Shown here piece by piece: positions 45,969 to 56,400 of a stretch of DNA of 64,000 bases. Each line of letters begins with the position of its first letter. Within the stretch, counting starts at the first letter, position 1. Source of the stretch: Byssochlamys sp. IMV 00236 (taxonomy: Eukaryota; Ascomycota; Eurotiomycetes; Eurotiales; Thermoascaceae); contig MSJH02000823.1 of assembly GCA_001931875.2 (NCBI GenBank), positions 472,174-536,173 of the forward strand, written 5' to 3'. The notes under the pieces were generated by a model. It searched no databases. It saw only the letters and a program-made list of their open reading frames with translations, and was not told the origin of the DNA. A program made the position numbers and the translations under genes.

Positions 45969-46888
45969 ATGAACCACTTCCCAGAGGCCTGGGGTCGTGT
46001 GAGTTCCCTGCTGCTACAAATCGCCTGGCTGCGATCGATTAGAGCTAACAGCATTCGTAAAGCCCAGAAACGATGTCTACGGCCCATATGACCACTCTTA
46101 CCTGCAGACGACCGTCCCCAAGACACATACCCAGTCTCCCGCAGTGACGGGAACGTCAGTGGTTGGTGTCAAGTTCAACGGTGGTGTTGCCCTTGCAACT
46201 GATAATCTGGGTATGTCCTTCGCAACAGCGTTTATGCAACCTTCAGGAGACGGGTAGCTTTTAACACGTACATTCAACAGCTTCCTATGGCTCCCTCGCC
46301 CGTTTTACGGATGTGAAGCGCATCCGTGTTTTCAACGACTCAGCCGCGATCGGATTCAGCGGTGACGTCTCCGACATGCAGTACATCGACCGACTTCTGA
46401 ACTCGATCGACATTCGAGAGAACTACTCCGGCAACGGCAACACCCTCAACGCCAAGAACCTTCACACCTACCTTTCCAAGGTCCTCTACAAGCGCCGCTC
46501 CGAGTTCAACCCTCTCTGGAACCACATTCTAGTGGCCGGCTTTGACGGTGACGGCAAGCCATTCCTGAGCTCTGCTGACTTGCTCGGCACGACTTTCTCT
46601 GCGCCACATCTGGCGACGGGTTTCGGTGCTCACCTGGCTGTCCCCATCCTGCGGAGACTGTTCCCGGAGGACGAGATGCCAATTGAGAACATCACGAAGG
46701 AGCAGGCAGTGGACGCACTGAAGCAGTGTATGAAGGTTCTATTCTATCGGGATGCGCGCAGTCTGGACAAGTACTCGATAGCGGTGATTACGAAGGATGG
46801 AGTGGAGCTCAAGCAGGATGAGAAGCTGGAGGCTCAAAGCTGGGCTTTCGCAGAGAGCATCAAGGGCTACGGTACTCAAACGGTCTAG
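45969..46888 (+). CDS. pre4: 20S proteasome subunit beta7 (Pre4/PSMB4 type)
   Basis: Non-catalytic beta7 subunit of the 20S proteasome. Exons 45969-45998 (30 nt), 46063-46210 and 46281-46888 give 261 aa. The short N-terminus M-N-H-F-P-E-A-W-G-R is followed in exon 2 by Y-G-P-Y-D-H and the processing region with T-G-T-S-V-V-G-V-K-F, then D-N-L-A-S-Y-G-S-L-A-R-F across the last junction, which is diagnostic for beta7. The C-terminus carries the extended tail (W-A-F-A-E-S-I-K-G-Y-G) that in yeast reaches the neighbouring ring. The length is close to yeast Pre4. It lies only about 2.2 kb from the beta6 gene. Confidence 0.95.
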
Positions 46889-47102
46889 ATCTTGAGATTC
46901 GGAGTTACAAAGAATTTTATACGCGACCAGGAGTCATTGTGAATTCAGAAAATATCAGACCAAATGTCTCGAGACATCTTATGAGACAAGATAATGAAGC
47001 GTACTTTATGGTATCCAAAATTCACGGCTAGAGACCGAATTTACATTGAGCGCTGCCACAAGCAGCTGCAGTCCCCCAGGGACATATTAAACTTGATTGA
47101 AT

Positions 47103-48255
47103 CTACAGCTTGTAAGCTCTAGCGGACGAGGGCTTGGTGAACTCCACCCTGTTGGTGCAGCTTCCAACGCCCTCCAAAGCCACTTCGACCACGTCGCCGT
47201 CCTTCAACCACAGCTGAGGCTTACGGCCCATGCCGACACCTTGGGGACTGTTGAAATTGTCAGCCATAGGGCCTCCTTGCAGTCTCCGGAAGCACAGTGT
47301 AGAGTGATCACTTACGTTCCCGTAAAGATAATATCACCAGGGACCAAGGTGGTATCCCGAGAGAGGAAGGACACAGTCTTGGCGACACCAAAGATCATAT
47401 CCTTAGTCGTCGAGTCCTGGACAGTCTTGCCGTTCAACTTGGTCGAGATTCGCAGATTATTCGGGTTGCGAATGATGTCCGACGACACGATACCGGGTCC
47501 CCAAGGCGCCCAGCCATCGAAGCCCTTACCCAGCGCCCACTGGCCACCACCGCGCTTGATCTGCCACTCGCGGTGGGAGACGTCGTCACCAACCGCATAG
47601 CCCAGGACGTAATCCAGAGCCTCGGACTCGGAGACATTCTTGGCCTCCTTGCCAATGACGATAACCAGCTCGCACTCGTAATCAACCCCCTCGACTTCCT
47701 GCGCCATAGGTCCAACGGGAATCTCATCCGTCGGACCAGACAGCGATGTAACGGGCTTGAAGAACACGACGGGGTATTTGGGAGCGGGCATATTGGACTC
47801 CTTCGCGTGCTGCTCGTAGTTCAAACCCAGACAGCGCACGGTCTTGACATCATCTCGGGCCAGAGGGGCCAGGAGGGTCTTGACTTCTGCGACCCGGTCG
47901 GTTACGAAGTGCTGGCCGAAGATATCACCTTGGATCACGCGCGCCTTGGTCGTTTTGGCGATGTCGGTGGTTCCAGAGGGGAGAATGGCGTCGCCATAGT
48001 AGATGTGGCCGTCCTTGGCCAGGAAGCGAACGAGGCGCTATACAGTAGAGTGAGAGTCAGAGGTGGGATTGCGAGGATGGAGTATGATGATAGCTCAAGC
48101 GATCATATATATCGACAATGTACAGTACAAACGCTGGCGCAAGACTTAAAAAAAAAAGCGCGATGCGATACGCAGCACTAGCGGGGAAAGCTTGCGATAA
48201 AACAGATAGATAGCACTGGGCAGGAACTTGATGGACTTACGCTGAACGCAGGCAT
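47103..48255 (-). CDS. Fumarylacetoacetate hydrolase (FAH) family protein
   Basis: Metal-dependent hydrolase/isomerase/decarboxylase of the FAH fold, 293 aa. Exons (reverse strand) 48255-48241 (only five codons), 48037-47316 and 47247-47103. Features: C-L-G-L-N-Y-E-Q-H-A-K-E near 80; the metal site Y-E-C-E-L-V-I-V-I-G with E-x-E near 130; the distal aspartate in G-Y-A-V-G-D-D-V-S near 160; W-A-L-G-K-G-F-D-G-W-A-P-W-G-P near 180; and F-T-G-T-P-Q-G-V-G across the last junction. It is of the FAHD/2-hydroxyhepta-2,4-diene-1,7-dioate isomerase type rather than the larger tyrosine-pathway fumarylacetoacetase. Substrate not determined. It has a strict M-P-A-F-S start in a 15-nt first exon. Confidence 0.92.
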
Positions 48256-48640
48256 TTTCGCTAGAGCTTGATGTGTAAATATAAATAGATATATATAAAT
48301 AGATAATAAACGTCTATATATTCCTTGACATATCAATTGAGAGAGGTTGAAAATGATAAAGAAGAGTTGGAGAACTTGGATAGTAGTTAACGTTAACTTA
48401 CCCCGAATCTCGGCTCAAAGCATTCGGCCGGGAGCTCCGACCTTTTTCCCCTCAACCGGGACTAACGCGGCAGCGGTTGCGTCTTTTTCCACCTGGGATG
48501 AACTTATGATTTTCTATTATTACGTAGAGTCGGCGCTTGAGCAACATAGCTAGCTAGCTCCCTTTTCCAGAAGCTTTTTTTTTACCCTGCAACGGATTGG
48601 ACACCGCGTATCAGGTTCACCCAGGGCATACCAGACAGCA
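48256..48640. promoter_or_regulatory. Divergent promoter region between the FAH gene and sdhaf1
   Basis: 385 bp between two outward-facing starts; AT-rich near the FAH start (repeated ATAAATAGAT). No specific site assigned. Confidence 0.45.
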
Positions 48641-49049
48641 ATGGCAAGACTATCTGGTCTGCAAAGAGAGGTGCTCTCCCTCTATCGCCAATGTTTTCGG
48701 GAGATCCGCAAGAAGCCGACGGTAAATAGCCTATCCGATCCATGAAACATAACGCAGTCAAACTGATTGAATATGGCAAAGGATGCTCAGGAAAACTTCA
48801 GGAACTATGCAAGGTATGTGAGGAATAATCCCTGTATATCTAGATGATTGCTGCAGTATCAACCAGGCCCAATCACGGGGAAGCAAAAACAAAGAAAACA
48901 TTGCTGACGAGCTGTGTGCCAGAACTGAGTTCCGCAAGAACCTCAACGTAAGCAAGAAGGACTTTGCTGCCGTTGAGTATCTGCTGCGCAAAGGTCACCG
49001 ACAGCTGGAGATGTACTCGTCCCCGGGCATTCGCAACATCGCGCAGTAG
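48641..49049 (+). CDS. sdhaf1: LYR-motif succinate dehydrogenase assembly factor (SDHAF1/Sdh6-like)
   Basis: Mitochondrial assembly factor that helps insert iron-sulfur clusters into the Sdh2 subunit of complex II. Exons 48641-48721, 48782-48813 and 48923-49049 give 79 aa, too fragmented to appear as one frame. Exon 1 reads M-A-R-L-S-G-L-Q-R-E-V-L-S-L-Y-R with the L-Y-R signature. Exons 2 and 3 join to N-F-R-N-Y-A-R-T-E-F-R-K-N, the conserved second helix, followed by K-D-F-A-A-V-E-Y-L-L-R-K-G and R-Q-L-E-M-Y-S-S-P-G. Intron 2 is 109 nt; a shorter use of its internal AG would insert about 23 residues and is less family-like. The exon 2 start (D-A-Q-E-N-F) was chosen by length fit; an acceptor 9 nt later is possible. 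Confidence 0.88.
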
Positions 49050-49278
49050 TTAGTTCCTTCGAGAAGGGCCCGTCTGGTGGTTGTTGTTCTTCGTCATCTG
49101 AAGCGGACGAGAAAGGCTACCACGGGGAGTGGGTGAGCTTGCTCGAAAACAGTCGAAGACTCTTTTGGCATTAACTAAGTTACTGCCATGGTCATTCTAG
49201 AGTATCAGGCACATGGACTGGATATCTAAATGCTGCAACGCTGACTGCTGGATGACTCACGTGACGCCGAAGGGACTA

Positions 49279-49286
49279 GAAGGTTC
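49279..49286. promoter_or_regulatory. Heat-shock element (GAAnnTTC) upstream of hsp30
   Basis: GAAGGTTC is a two-unit inverted nGAAn site, followed 8 bp later by another TTC. It lies about 245 bp before the first ATG of the small heat-shock gene. Confidence 0.55.
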
Positions 49287-49424
49287 GCGCGGATTCGCTC
49301 ATTAAGCGCGCGGAAGCGAGCCGAACCGTCTAGGATGGTCGACGTCTAGTGGAAGCAGCTGGTATACCCCAGACGCAACAATTGCTGACAAGATTGATCT
49401 CACTGTCATGATGCTGCTCGTTGA

Positions 49425-49432
49425 TTCCAGAA
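49425..49432. promoter_or_regulatory. Second heat-shock element (TTCnnGAA)
   Basis: TTCCAGAA, a tail-to-tail pair, 15 bp before the TATA box, a position typical of heat-shock promoters. Confidence 0.6.
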
Positions 49433-49446
49433 TGAGGGCCCTTGGT

Positions 49447-49453
49447 TATATAA
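49447..49453 (+). promoter_or_regulatory. TATA box of hsp30
   Basis: TATATAA about 75 bp before the first ATG; AT content is otherwise moderate there, so the match stands out. Confidence 0.6.
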
Positions 49454-49523
49454 ACTGGGAGCAGACCAGTCTGTCTGCTCTCTCCTTCCTCAGATCAGAC
49501 AATATCAGAAAAACATAACTTAT

Positions 49524-50216
49524 ATGCAATTGAGAACAATTCGACTCTCACGACCACTTCACAAGATCTCTAAAGCCACAACGACTCTTCCTCTCAGAAG
49601 ACACGCACACAACCAACAACCAACACGCACAATGGCTTACTTCACACGATTCCCTTCTGACGACTTCGCTCCTCTCTTCCGTCTTCTGGACGACTACGAC
49701 AGCCACCGTGCTACTCGTCCGAAGAACACCCAGCAGGTTACTCCCGTCCGCACCTTCGCTCCCAAGTTCGATGTGAGGGAGTCGCAGGAAGGTTACTACC
49801 TGGACGGCGAGCTTCCTGGAGTCAACCAGAAGGATGTTGAGATCGAATTCAGCGACGCTGAGACGCTCGTCATCAAGGGCCGCTCTGAGCGCGAATCCAC
49901 CAAGACCAACGTCGACGAGAACCAAAAGCAAATCGAGGGCCACAAGCCTCACCAGCCCACCGTTGAGGATGAGGACGAGTCCGCCGAAACAACCAACGCC
50001 GTGACCAAATCCGATAAGCAAGTCGCGAAGCAAACCGAGCAGCCTCAGCACAAGTACTGGATCAGCGAGCGCTCGATCGGTGAATTCCAGCGCACCTTCA
50101 CCTTCCCAACGAGAGTCGACCAGGACAACGTCAAGGCCAGCCTGAAGAACGGCATCCTCTCAATCTTTGTTCCAAAGGCTGCCGCCCCAACTTTGAAGAA
50201 AATCAGAGTCGAGTAA
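49524..50216 (+). CDS. hsp30: Small heat-shock protein (Hsp30/Hsp20, alpha-crystallin domain)
   Basis: ATP-independent chaperone that holds unfolding proteins. Intronless, 230 aa from the first ATG (49524) or 194 aa from the ATG at 49632, whose M-A-Y-F-T-R-F-P resembles the usual start of fungal Hsp30. The 36 upstream codons are rich in Arg, Leu, Thr and His with almost no acidic residues, so they could be a mitochondrial presequence or only 5' leader. The alpha-crystallin domain runs from about F-D-V-R-E-S-Q-E-G-Y-Y-L-D-G-E-L-P-G-V to the V-K-A-S-L-K-N-G-I-L-S-I-F-V-P-K strand pair. A charged insertion of about 60 residues between the strands is typical of filamentous fungi. Two heat-shock elements and a TATA box precede it. 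Confidence 0.92.
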   Translation: MQLRTIRLSRPLHKISKATTTLPLRRHAHNQQPTRTMAYFTRFPSDDFAPLFRLLDDYDSHRATRPKNTQQVTPVRTFAPKFDVRESQEGYYLDGELPGVNQKDVEIEFSDAETLVIKGRSERESTKTNVDENQKQIEGHKPHQPTVEDEDESAETTNAVTKSDKQVAKQTEQPQHKYWISERSIGEFQRTFTFPTRVDQDNVKASLKNGILSIFVPKAAAPTLKKIRVE

Positions 50217-51200
50217 AAAACCAACCATTTACCACTTCCACACTTTACTCTCTCTGACCTCTTCCTAACTCCTCATCGGCGTCTTGACGACATCCATTTT
50301 CACGACTTGTCATGATGACCTTCGGTTGTTCTTCTCGCATATTGCTCTGGAATGGTTTCGGAATGCGTTTGCACGGGATATGGAGTTCGAAGTTGCTTGG
50401 GCCCAGGCTTTCTTTGATACCTTATGTACCATAATTTAGCTATGCATAGCTTAATAATTCAACGAAGCCAGTATCAAAATATACATTAATGGGGCTTTCT
50501 CTCCTTTCACACAAAATTCTAAGTAAACATAATCTTGACTTTGCTCAGTTCTAGATTATAGTTAGTAGATATACTCATCAGAGAGTATGATATATTTTAT
50601 ACTGCAGGGGTAGAAAAAAGTGTTATTTATTCATTTCATAAACGCCAATATTTAGCTAAGGGCTTCTGTTACCTATCTACCTACCTACCAAGGAGTAATA
50701 GTATTATATAAACAGTACTATATTGAACATTGTAGAGATCTAGGATCACGGAAGCAAAGACTTGGAAAAAGCATATATCCCGGGAATGAAATATTGGATT
50801 GATTAGAGAACTAAAGGATACCGGAATCTATCAGCTATTTATGCCTATGGACTTCATCTTGATTACCCGCTGGCTAAAGAACTGCCTCCGCCACTGATCA
50901 TAAGCAATTGCTTATTCCGGCGTGTCTCCTTTGATCCTATATTGGTGGCTTCACGTTGCTTATCCTACCTCTCTTTCAGCAGAGTCGTACAAGCCGTTTG
51001 CAGCTCGCCTCCGAATAAGCTGCAGGCGCCGACAAACATGAAATCTAGTACTGCGATTGAATTAATCAGTATCTTTTCTTTCTCCCTCTTAATATTTCGC
51101 CAAGCTACCTGCTGCGTAAATGCTTTCCTGAAAGGGTATTCCTGCTTTATTAATATAATCTCACTAACTAACTACCTGAATTGCTAACTATTATTGCAAC
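50217..51200. other. Intergenic, AT-rich, no gene recognised
   Basis: The 3' flank of hsp30 and low-complexity AT-rich sequence leading to the gag relic. A CTAC repeat (CTATCTACCTACCTACC) lies near 50674-50690. No coding support. Confidence 0.4.
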
Positions 51201-51201
51201 A

Positions 51202-52735
51202 GGAAATTCTGCCAGGTCTCAGTTGGAGAAGCGGTCAGTAAGTACGTACTTAGGGAGCGAGAAGCTCGTTAAACCACCACGAACCTCCGCACTTTCTTCT
51301 CCTACTATTCAGCTTGAAGTTCTAGTTACTTAGATGCTAGTTACCTGTAGTTAGAGACAATACAACGTCTTGTTTCTATGGTCTGAGAATTACATTACTT
51401 CAAGCTCTCTTCTTACTATACTATCTTTTTAACACCCAAAAGTTCCCTATTGGGGGCGCGTAACGCGTCACTAAGTAGGGCACCGCATACAACATCCTTT
51501 TGAAGACCTCTGATCAGAACACTTGAGATAGCCATCATGGCTAGAACCGCTGAACCTATCGGCGAACCAGACCCCTCTTCTAAGGTCTCTGGTGTCCAGA
51601 ACGAACCCAGAAACGGTGACCGCCGCTGCGTTTTTATCCACCGTGCTGGGGAAGCCCCGCGGGAGATGACCTATCGAGAATTCTTGACCATCTGTCGTGA
51701 TGACCCTCACTCAGTGTGGGAAACCCTCAAATACCACGAAAAAAAGGCTCCAGGAAATGAATCAGGCTGAACACCAGACTCGCAATGAACACGAATATGA
51801 TCCTGACCTTCGTCAGCGGCTTAAGGAATCCAAAACCAAGATCAGAGATTTGACTGCCCAGATCCAGATCCTAGTTCAGGAACGAGACAAATACCGAAAT
51901 GCCACAGCGGAGTATGCCCTTCGTTTCCATAGAGGAGGAAGTTTAGCTGCTTGGAACAAACGTGACCCACCCCTCTTGACTGATGGAAAGAACCCAAAGT
52001 TCGAAGACTGGGTTGTCCAGATGAAAAGCAAGCTCAAGACTAACGTGGACCATTACTACTACGATAACGAATCTCTGCGTATAGCCTACGTTCAGAGTCG
52101 ACTTGGCGGCAAGGCCATGGCCTACGCAGGCCCTAGGTTCGAATCTGCTCACCCGTACAAATCAGCTGACGAGATCTTCACCTACCTCCAAGTTAATCTT
52201 CCACGATCCGAGCCGTCGCTGGAATGCTAATCGCCAGTTCACCCGGCTCCAGATGAAGACCGATCAGAAGTATCACAATTTTCTTGTTGAGTTCATGAGC
52301 CTGGCTGGCGAAGCCGACATCAACCCGGATGACTACAAAGATGAAATGTTTCATAAGGTTACTAACTCCCTCCGGAACCTTACCGTTCATCAGTACTATA
52401 AGGCCAATACCTTTAACGATTACACGACCGCTTGCCACCGCGCTGCTTATGCGTTGCAGATGAATGACGAGTGGCTCCGCAACACTGCTCGTAACACTAG
52501 AATCCCATAACCCAGGATCCACCAATGGTGCCTGTATCTAGAGATAATACAATGTCTTTTCTATGGTTTGAGCATTACATTACATTACTTCAAGCTGAAG
52601 AGGAGAAGAAAGAAGGATTTGGGGAGGGGAGAGGCTCATAATATTTTAACGAGCTCCTCGCTCCTCGCTCCTACTGATCACTTCTCCATCTAGAAGACGG
52701 TGAAAAGTTAGAACTGGCAGAATCTCCCGACTTGT
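51202..52735 (+). mobile_element. Retrotransposon relic: gag fragment between terminal repeats
   Basis: A gag-like coding relic is flanked by two kinds of repeat. A direct pair (51344-51406 and 52531-52596, sharing TCTATGGT and TTACATTACTTCAAGCT) looks like LTR pieces. An imperfect inverted pair (about 51202-51325 and 52580-52730, sharing CTCGTTAA, GGAGAAG and TTCTGCCAG in opposite orientation) encloses the whole. No pol remains. Boundaries are approximate. Confidence 0.65.
51537..52510 (+). pseudogene. Decayed gag-like gene
   Basis: Three overlapping frames (51537-51770, 51697-52230, 52103-52510) together read as one gag protein with two frameshifts. A coiled-coil (L-K-E-S-K-T-K-I-R-D-L-T) is followed by the capsid-like region (F-E-D-W-V-V-Q-M-K-S-K-L, Y-V-Q-S-R-L-G-G-K-A, then F-L-V-E-F-M-S-L-A-G-E-A). 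This layout is that of gag in fungal gypsy-type elements. It ends without zinc knuckle or protease. Confidence 0.72.
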
Positions 52736-53463
52736 CGGACAGAAGCTGTAGTATCTGCTAACTACGGGTTACCAAGGAGTGTTAATGAATATATCCATAT
52801 CGACGAATAAATCATCCAAAGCTAGAGATTGAATAAGAGGAAATTGCCAGATAAGAATTACAGGTAGACACGGTTCCATTACAATACACTACAAGACTAT
52901 CTTTCCTTCTACGTAGAGTAGTATACTGCCTTGCGCAAAGACCCATGATAATGCATTCTGACATCACGTTATATATAGATAGCTATTTAATTGGAAAGAA
53001 CGCATTCCTCAAGACGTATGTATTTATTTCCCTTTAACTCCATGTATGTCTTCAATGAGTGGTTTGATTGTAATGTAACCGTGACAACAGATTGTGTATC
53101 CGCTGGCCTCGTTGATAATGGAAATGAAGATATGATGGCAATATATGGTCCCCGTACCCCAAGAAACTCCGATAATGAAGGCAGCTGATAACTGTATGCG
53201 AAGACAAAACTGATAAGTAGGAGAAACGTATGCGTTACGGAATGAAAAACAGACAGAGATACCCAGAAGAGATTGGCGCCTAGATGGAACGAAAACTAGT
53301 AATTTCAAATGACCTTCAGAACGCCGGGTATATATCACTAAGCCCTCCCTTCCCTTAAGAAATGGACAGAATTCCACAGTATGCAGAGTGTGTGGAACGA
53401 AAAAAGGAAAATAATGCAATTCTTTCCAGCATACGATGGAAACGATATGTATGTTGCCCGTCT
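52736..53463. other. 3' flank of the large disordered-protein gene
   Basis: No gene recognised. Short frames at 52991-53188 and 53024-53419 (minus) are unsupported. Confidence 0.4.
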
Positions 53464-56400
53464 TCAGCCTCGGGATACTCCGCTCTCGAAGCTGAATCGA
53501 GGATTTCTCCGCTCGTCAACGAGGGTTTCTGGTATAGAAGTGACCGACTTCATGCTTATTGGACTGCCAAATCTCGGATATCGATCAAAGAAATCGGGTC
53601 CACTTGACCCTCTGGAACATGCGCTGCGCGGACTCGAGACTCGCGGCGGCCTATCCGCAAATGCTTCGGATGAAACGCTCGAGCGCACGCTCTTTGGACT
53701 CGTCACCCGAGGCGGGCTCATCATCCGAGCCTGCTTGTCGTATATCTCGGATGAGATGCTCGAACGCATGCTTCTGGGACTAGTCACCCGCGATGGACTC
53801 GTTATGCGCGCCTGTTTGTCATACACTTCCGATGAGACTCTCGGACGGGGACTCAGTGGGCTCCTCATTCGTGCGTTCTTGTCAGCAAAAGCTTCAGATG
53901 ACATGCTCGATCGTCGACTCCGTGGACTCTTCGGACTGGTGGGTGTCTGCTTGTCACCTAATACAAGTGACGACGTGCTGGAACGCGGGCTCTTTGGACT
54001 TCCGAATCTCGGGTACCGGTCGATGAAATCAGATCCCGCAGTTGATACAGGGGAAGGATCTCGCGGAATAGTCAGTTTCAGACTCATACGGCTATTCGTA
54101 TTGGGTCCTGGTCTCGGTCCGTTGGGACGCGCGCTTGGTGGACTCGCCAGTCTGGGTCGTTGCTGCTCAAACAGTTCTGGTGGAGGACTCCGCAGGCTTG
54201 TCACGTATGGACCAGACTGTGTCTGAGGATCTGCCTGTGGGTTCGCGATACTGCGGCTTCTGGCACGGCCACGCGGGTTGTCATGTTGAGGCGAGTCAGG
54301 CTTGGTGTGACCATTCGTCTGTGCTGGGTTCGGCGTGATATCGGAGACCGACCGTCGATGTGCTTGCGCATATTCGTTTAACTTGGGGATACTTTTTCGC
54401 CTTTCCTCAACACTAGGTATCTCAGCTGGACTGGGCTTCGCTATAGAATCTCTCCTCCGTCCATTCTCAGCCGGTGCATGATAGGACCTGCGTTGATCTT
54501 CCCTCCTTGTGTCCTTGGTAGTCGACGGGGGACTGGTGGACAGCGTCGGTTGACTCTTGCTTCCTTCACCTAGCATGGAGATGTCCGATCTTCTGTTCTC
54601 TAACTTCTCTAGTTTCTGCAGCTCGTCCAAGCTCATGACTGAAGCCAACAGGCCGGATGATCGTCTTTTTTCTCTCTTCCAGATTTCGTCCATCGTAGGC
54701 AATGTTGGGATTGGGGGCACTTCCTCCTTCACGCGTGGAGATCGCTGTCTGGCAGGAGAGCGAGACGGAGGCCTATCATAGCCGGGGGGTCCATGTCTCG
54801 TCTGGGGACGGGGGATCCGACATTCAGAAGCTGGTCTGGCACCTCCATAAGGATCTGACCTCGCCCTCGGTCTCGATCGAGGCAGCTCGACACTACGACT
54901 CGTGCGAGGTGTGTTATGCGCCCTTCGTGAGTCGAACGATGCGCGCTTGTCCGAAGGCCGGTCCGTTTTCAAGTCAGAAGAACTCTTGGAACCCCCAGTC
55001 TTCACCTCAAGAAGTAGGTTCTTGATTCCGTTCTTGAGCTGGCTGGTAGAGAAGCGACGCTTGCGCCGGGAGTCATCGTTTGCGTCTTCATGGCGACCTC
55101 GACTCTTATGTCCCGCAGCCGTACCAGACGATGCAGGAGGCACACTGCCGGGGTTGAGATCGGCATAGAAACGAGGCGGACTGTTCTTCCCACTGCTGGG
55201 CGGACGAGGCGTTGAGCGTGATTTCTGCCCTGTCCTGAAGCGGCTCGTAGATCTGGCTCTGGATTCGCTCTCGCGACACAGGGTTGCGGCCTCTGCGGTC
55301 TCTCTCTCTTGCCGTCGACGAGACTCGCGTGATCTTGGAAGAGATAGGTCTCGCGGACGAGTTAACTCCGTGCTGAGTCTCTGGAATCGTGACGGACGGC
55401 GTACCGTCGCCTCGCCTCCAAACTCGCCCAGTTCCGGACTGCTCACTCTACGAAGCCCTTTGCCGTTGGTGGGGAGCGTATCGTCTGGACCTTTCTCGCG
55501 AGGACCACCGACGCTGATGCCCGAAGAGCGCCAATAGGGGTAGTGCTGCAAGGTCTGAGAACTGAAGGAGTCCCTCTTCATGGGTTCTGGGATCGACCAG
55601 ATCGAGGTCGTAGAGCTGTAGCCAGAATCGGGCTTATCTCCAGCGCGGGACCGCCGCATGCGCCGCATGCCGTCCTGTACGGCGGGATCGCTGCTAGCAG
55701 TCCAGTCCAGCTTGGATCGACTCGTGCCCGGGGTGGAGATATCGCTATCGGTGAGGTGGATGCCCTCGTCCTCTACCTGTGCCGGAAACAGCGCACTGTG
55801 CCTAGGAAGCGTAGGAAGCGCGGGTGACTTCTCAAAGGAAAAAGGGCTGTCCGGGACCTCATCCTTCTCAGCTGCTTTTCCTTCGGCGAGCTGGGAGGAG
55901 ATCCTCAGGAGTGACGGCGGGCTCGAGACGGTCTTCTGATGCCGGTTCCGGGGGGTGCTCGAACCCGAGGACTCCGGCTCAGCAGCAGGGCGAGCTTTGG
56001 GCTCGGCCCTCGAGCTCCCACTCGGAGGGGACTTGGGCTGTTCATCTGCATCCTGGTCAAACCGGGGAAAAACGGGTGTCACTCTTGCGATATTCATCGC
56101 GGCTGCGGCTGGACTCACTCGAACGGTCACCAGGCCGCTTGGCTGGTGGTGTAGGGCCCTGTCTCAGAGAACGATCACTGGATGATGGAGAGGAGGTGCC
56201 ATTGACGACCCGTAAAGACCCAAATCGGAGGGTTCCTAGCTGCGAATACTCATGCTCGTTCGGGGAGCATGCCCCAATGGGCTGGGAGAGATATTCTGGT
56301 TCGTAGAGCGGCCACTGCGACGTTCTTGATGCCTCGACCGAACAACTGCTGGCGTTCAGTAGGGGCTCCGAGTAGGAATGGCGATAACCGGCTTCCGGCT

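Noticed and set aside
47573..48181. 202-codon plus-strand frame opposite the FAH gene
   Set aside because: Antisense to conserved FAH exon 2; crosses the real intron without sign of it.
53381..54226. 281-codon plus-strand frame opposite the repeat region of the large disordered protein
   Set aside because: Its apparent repeats are the antisense image of the SP/RS repeats; the minus-strand model has a clean intron and start context.
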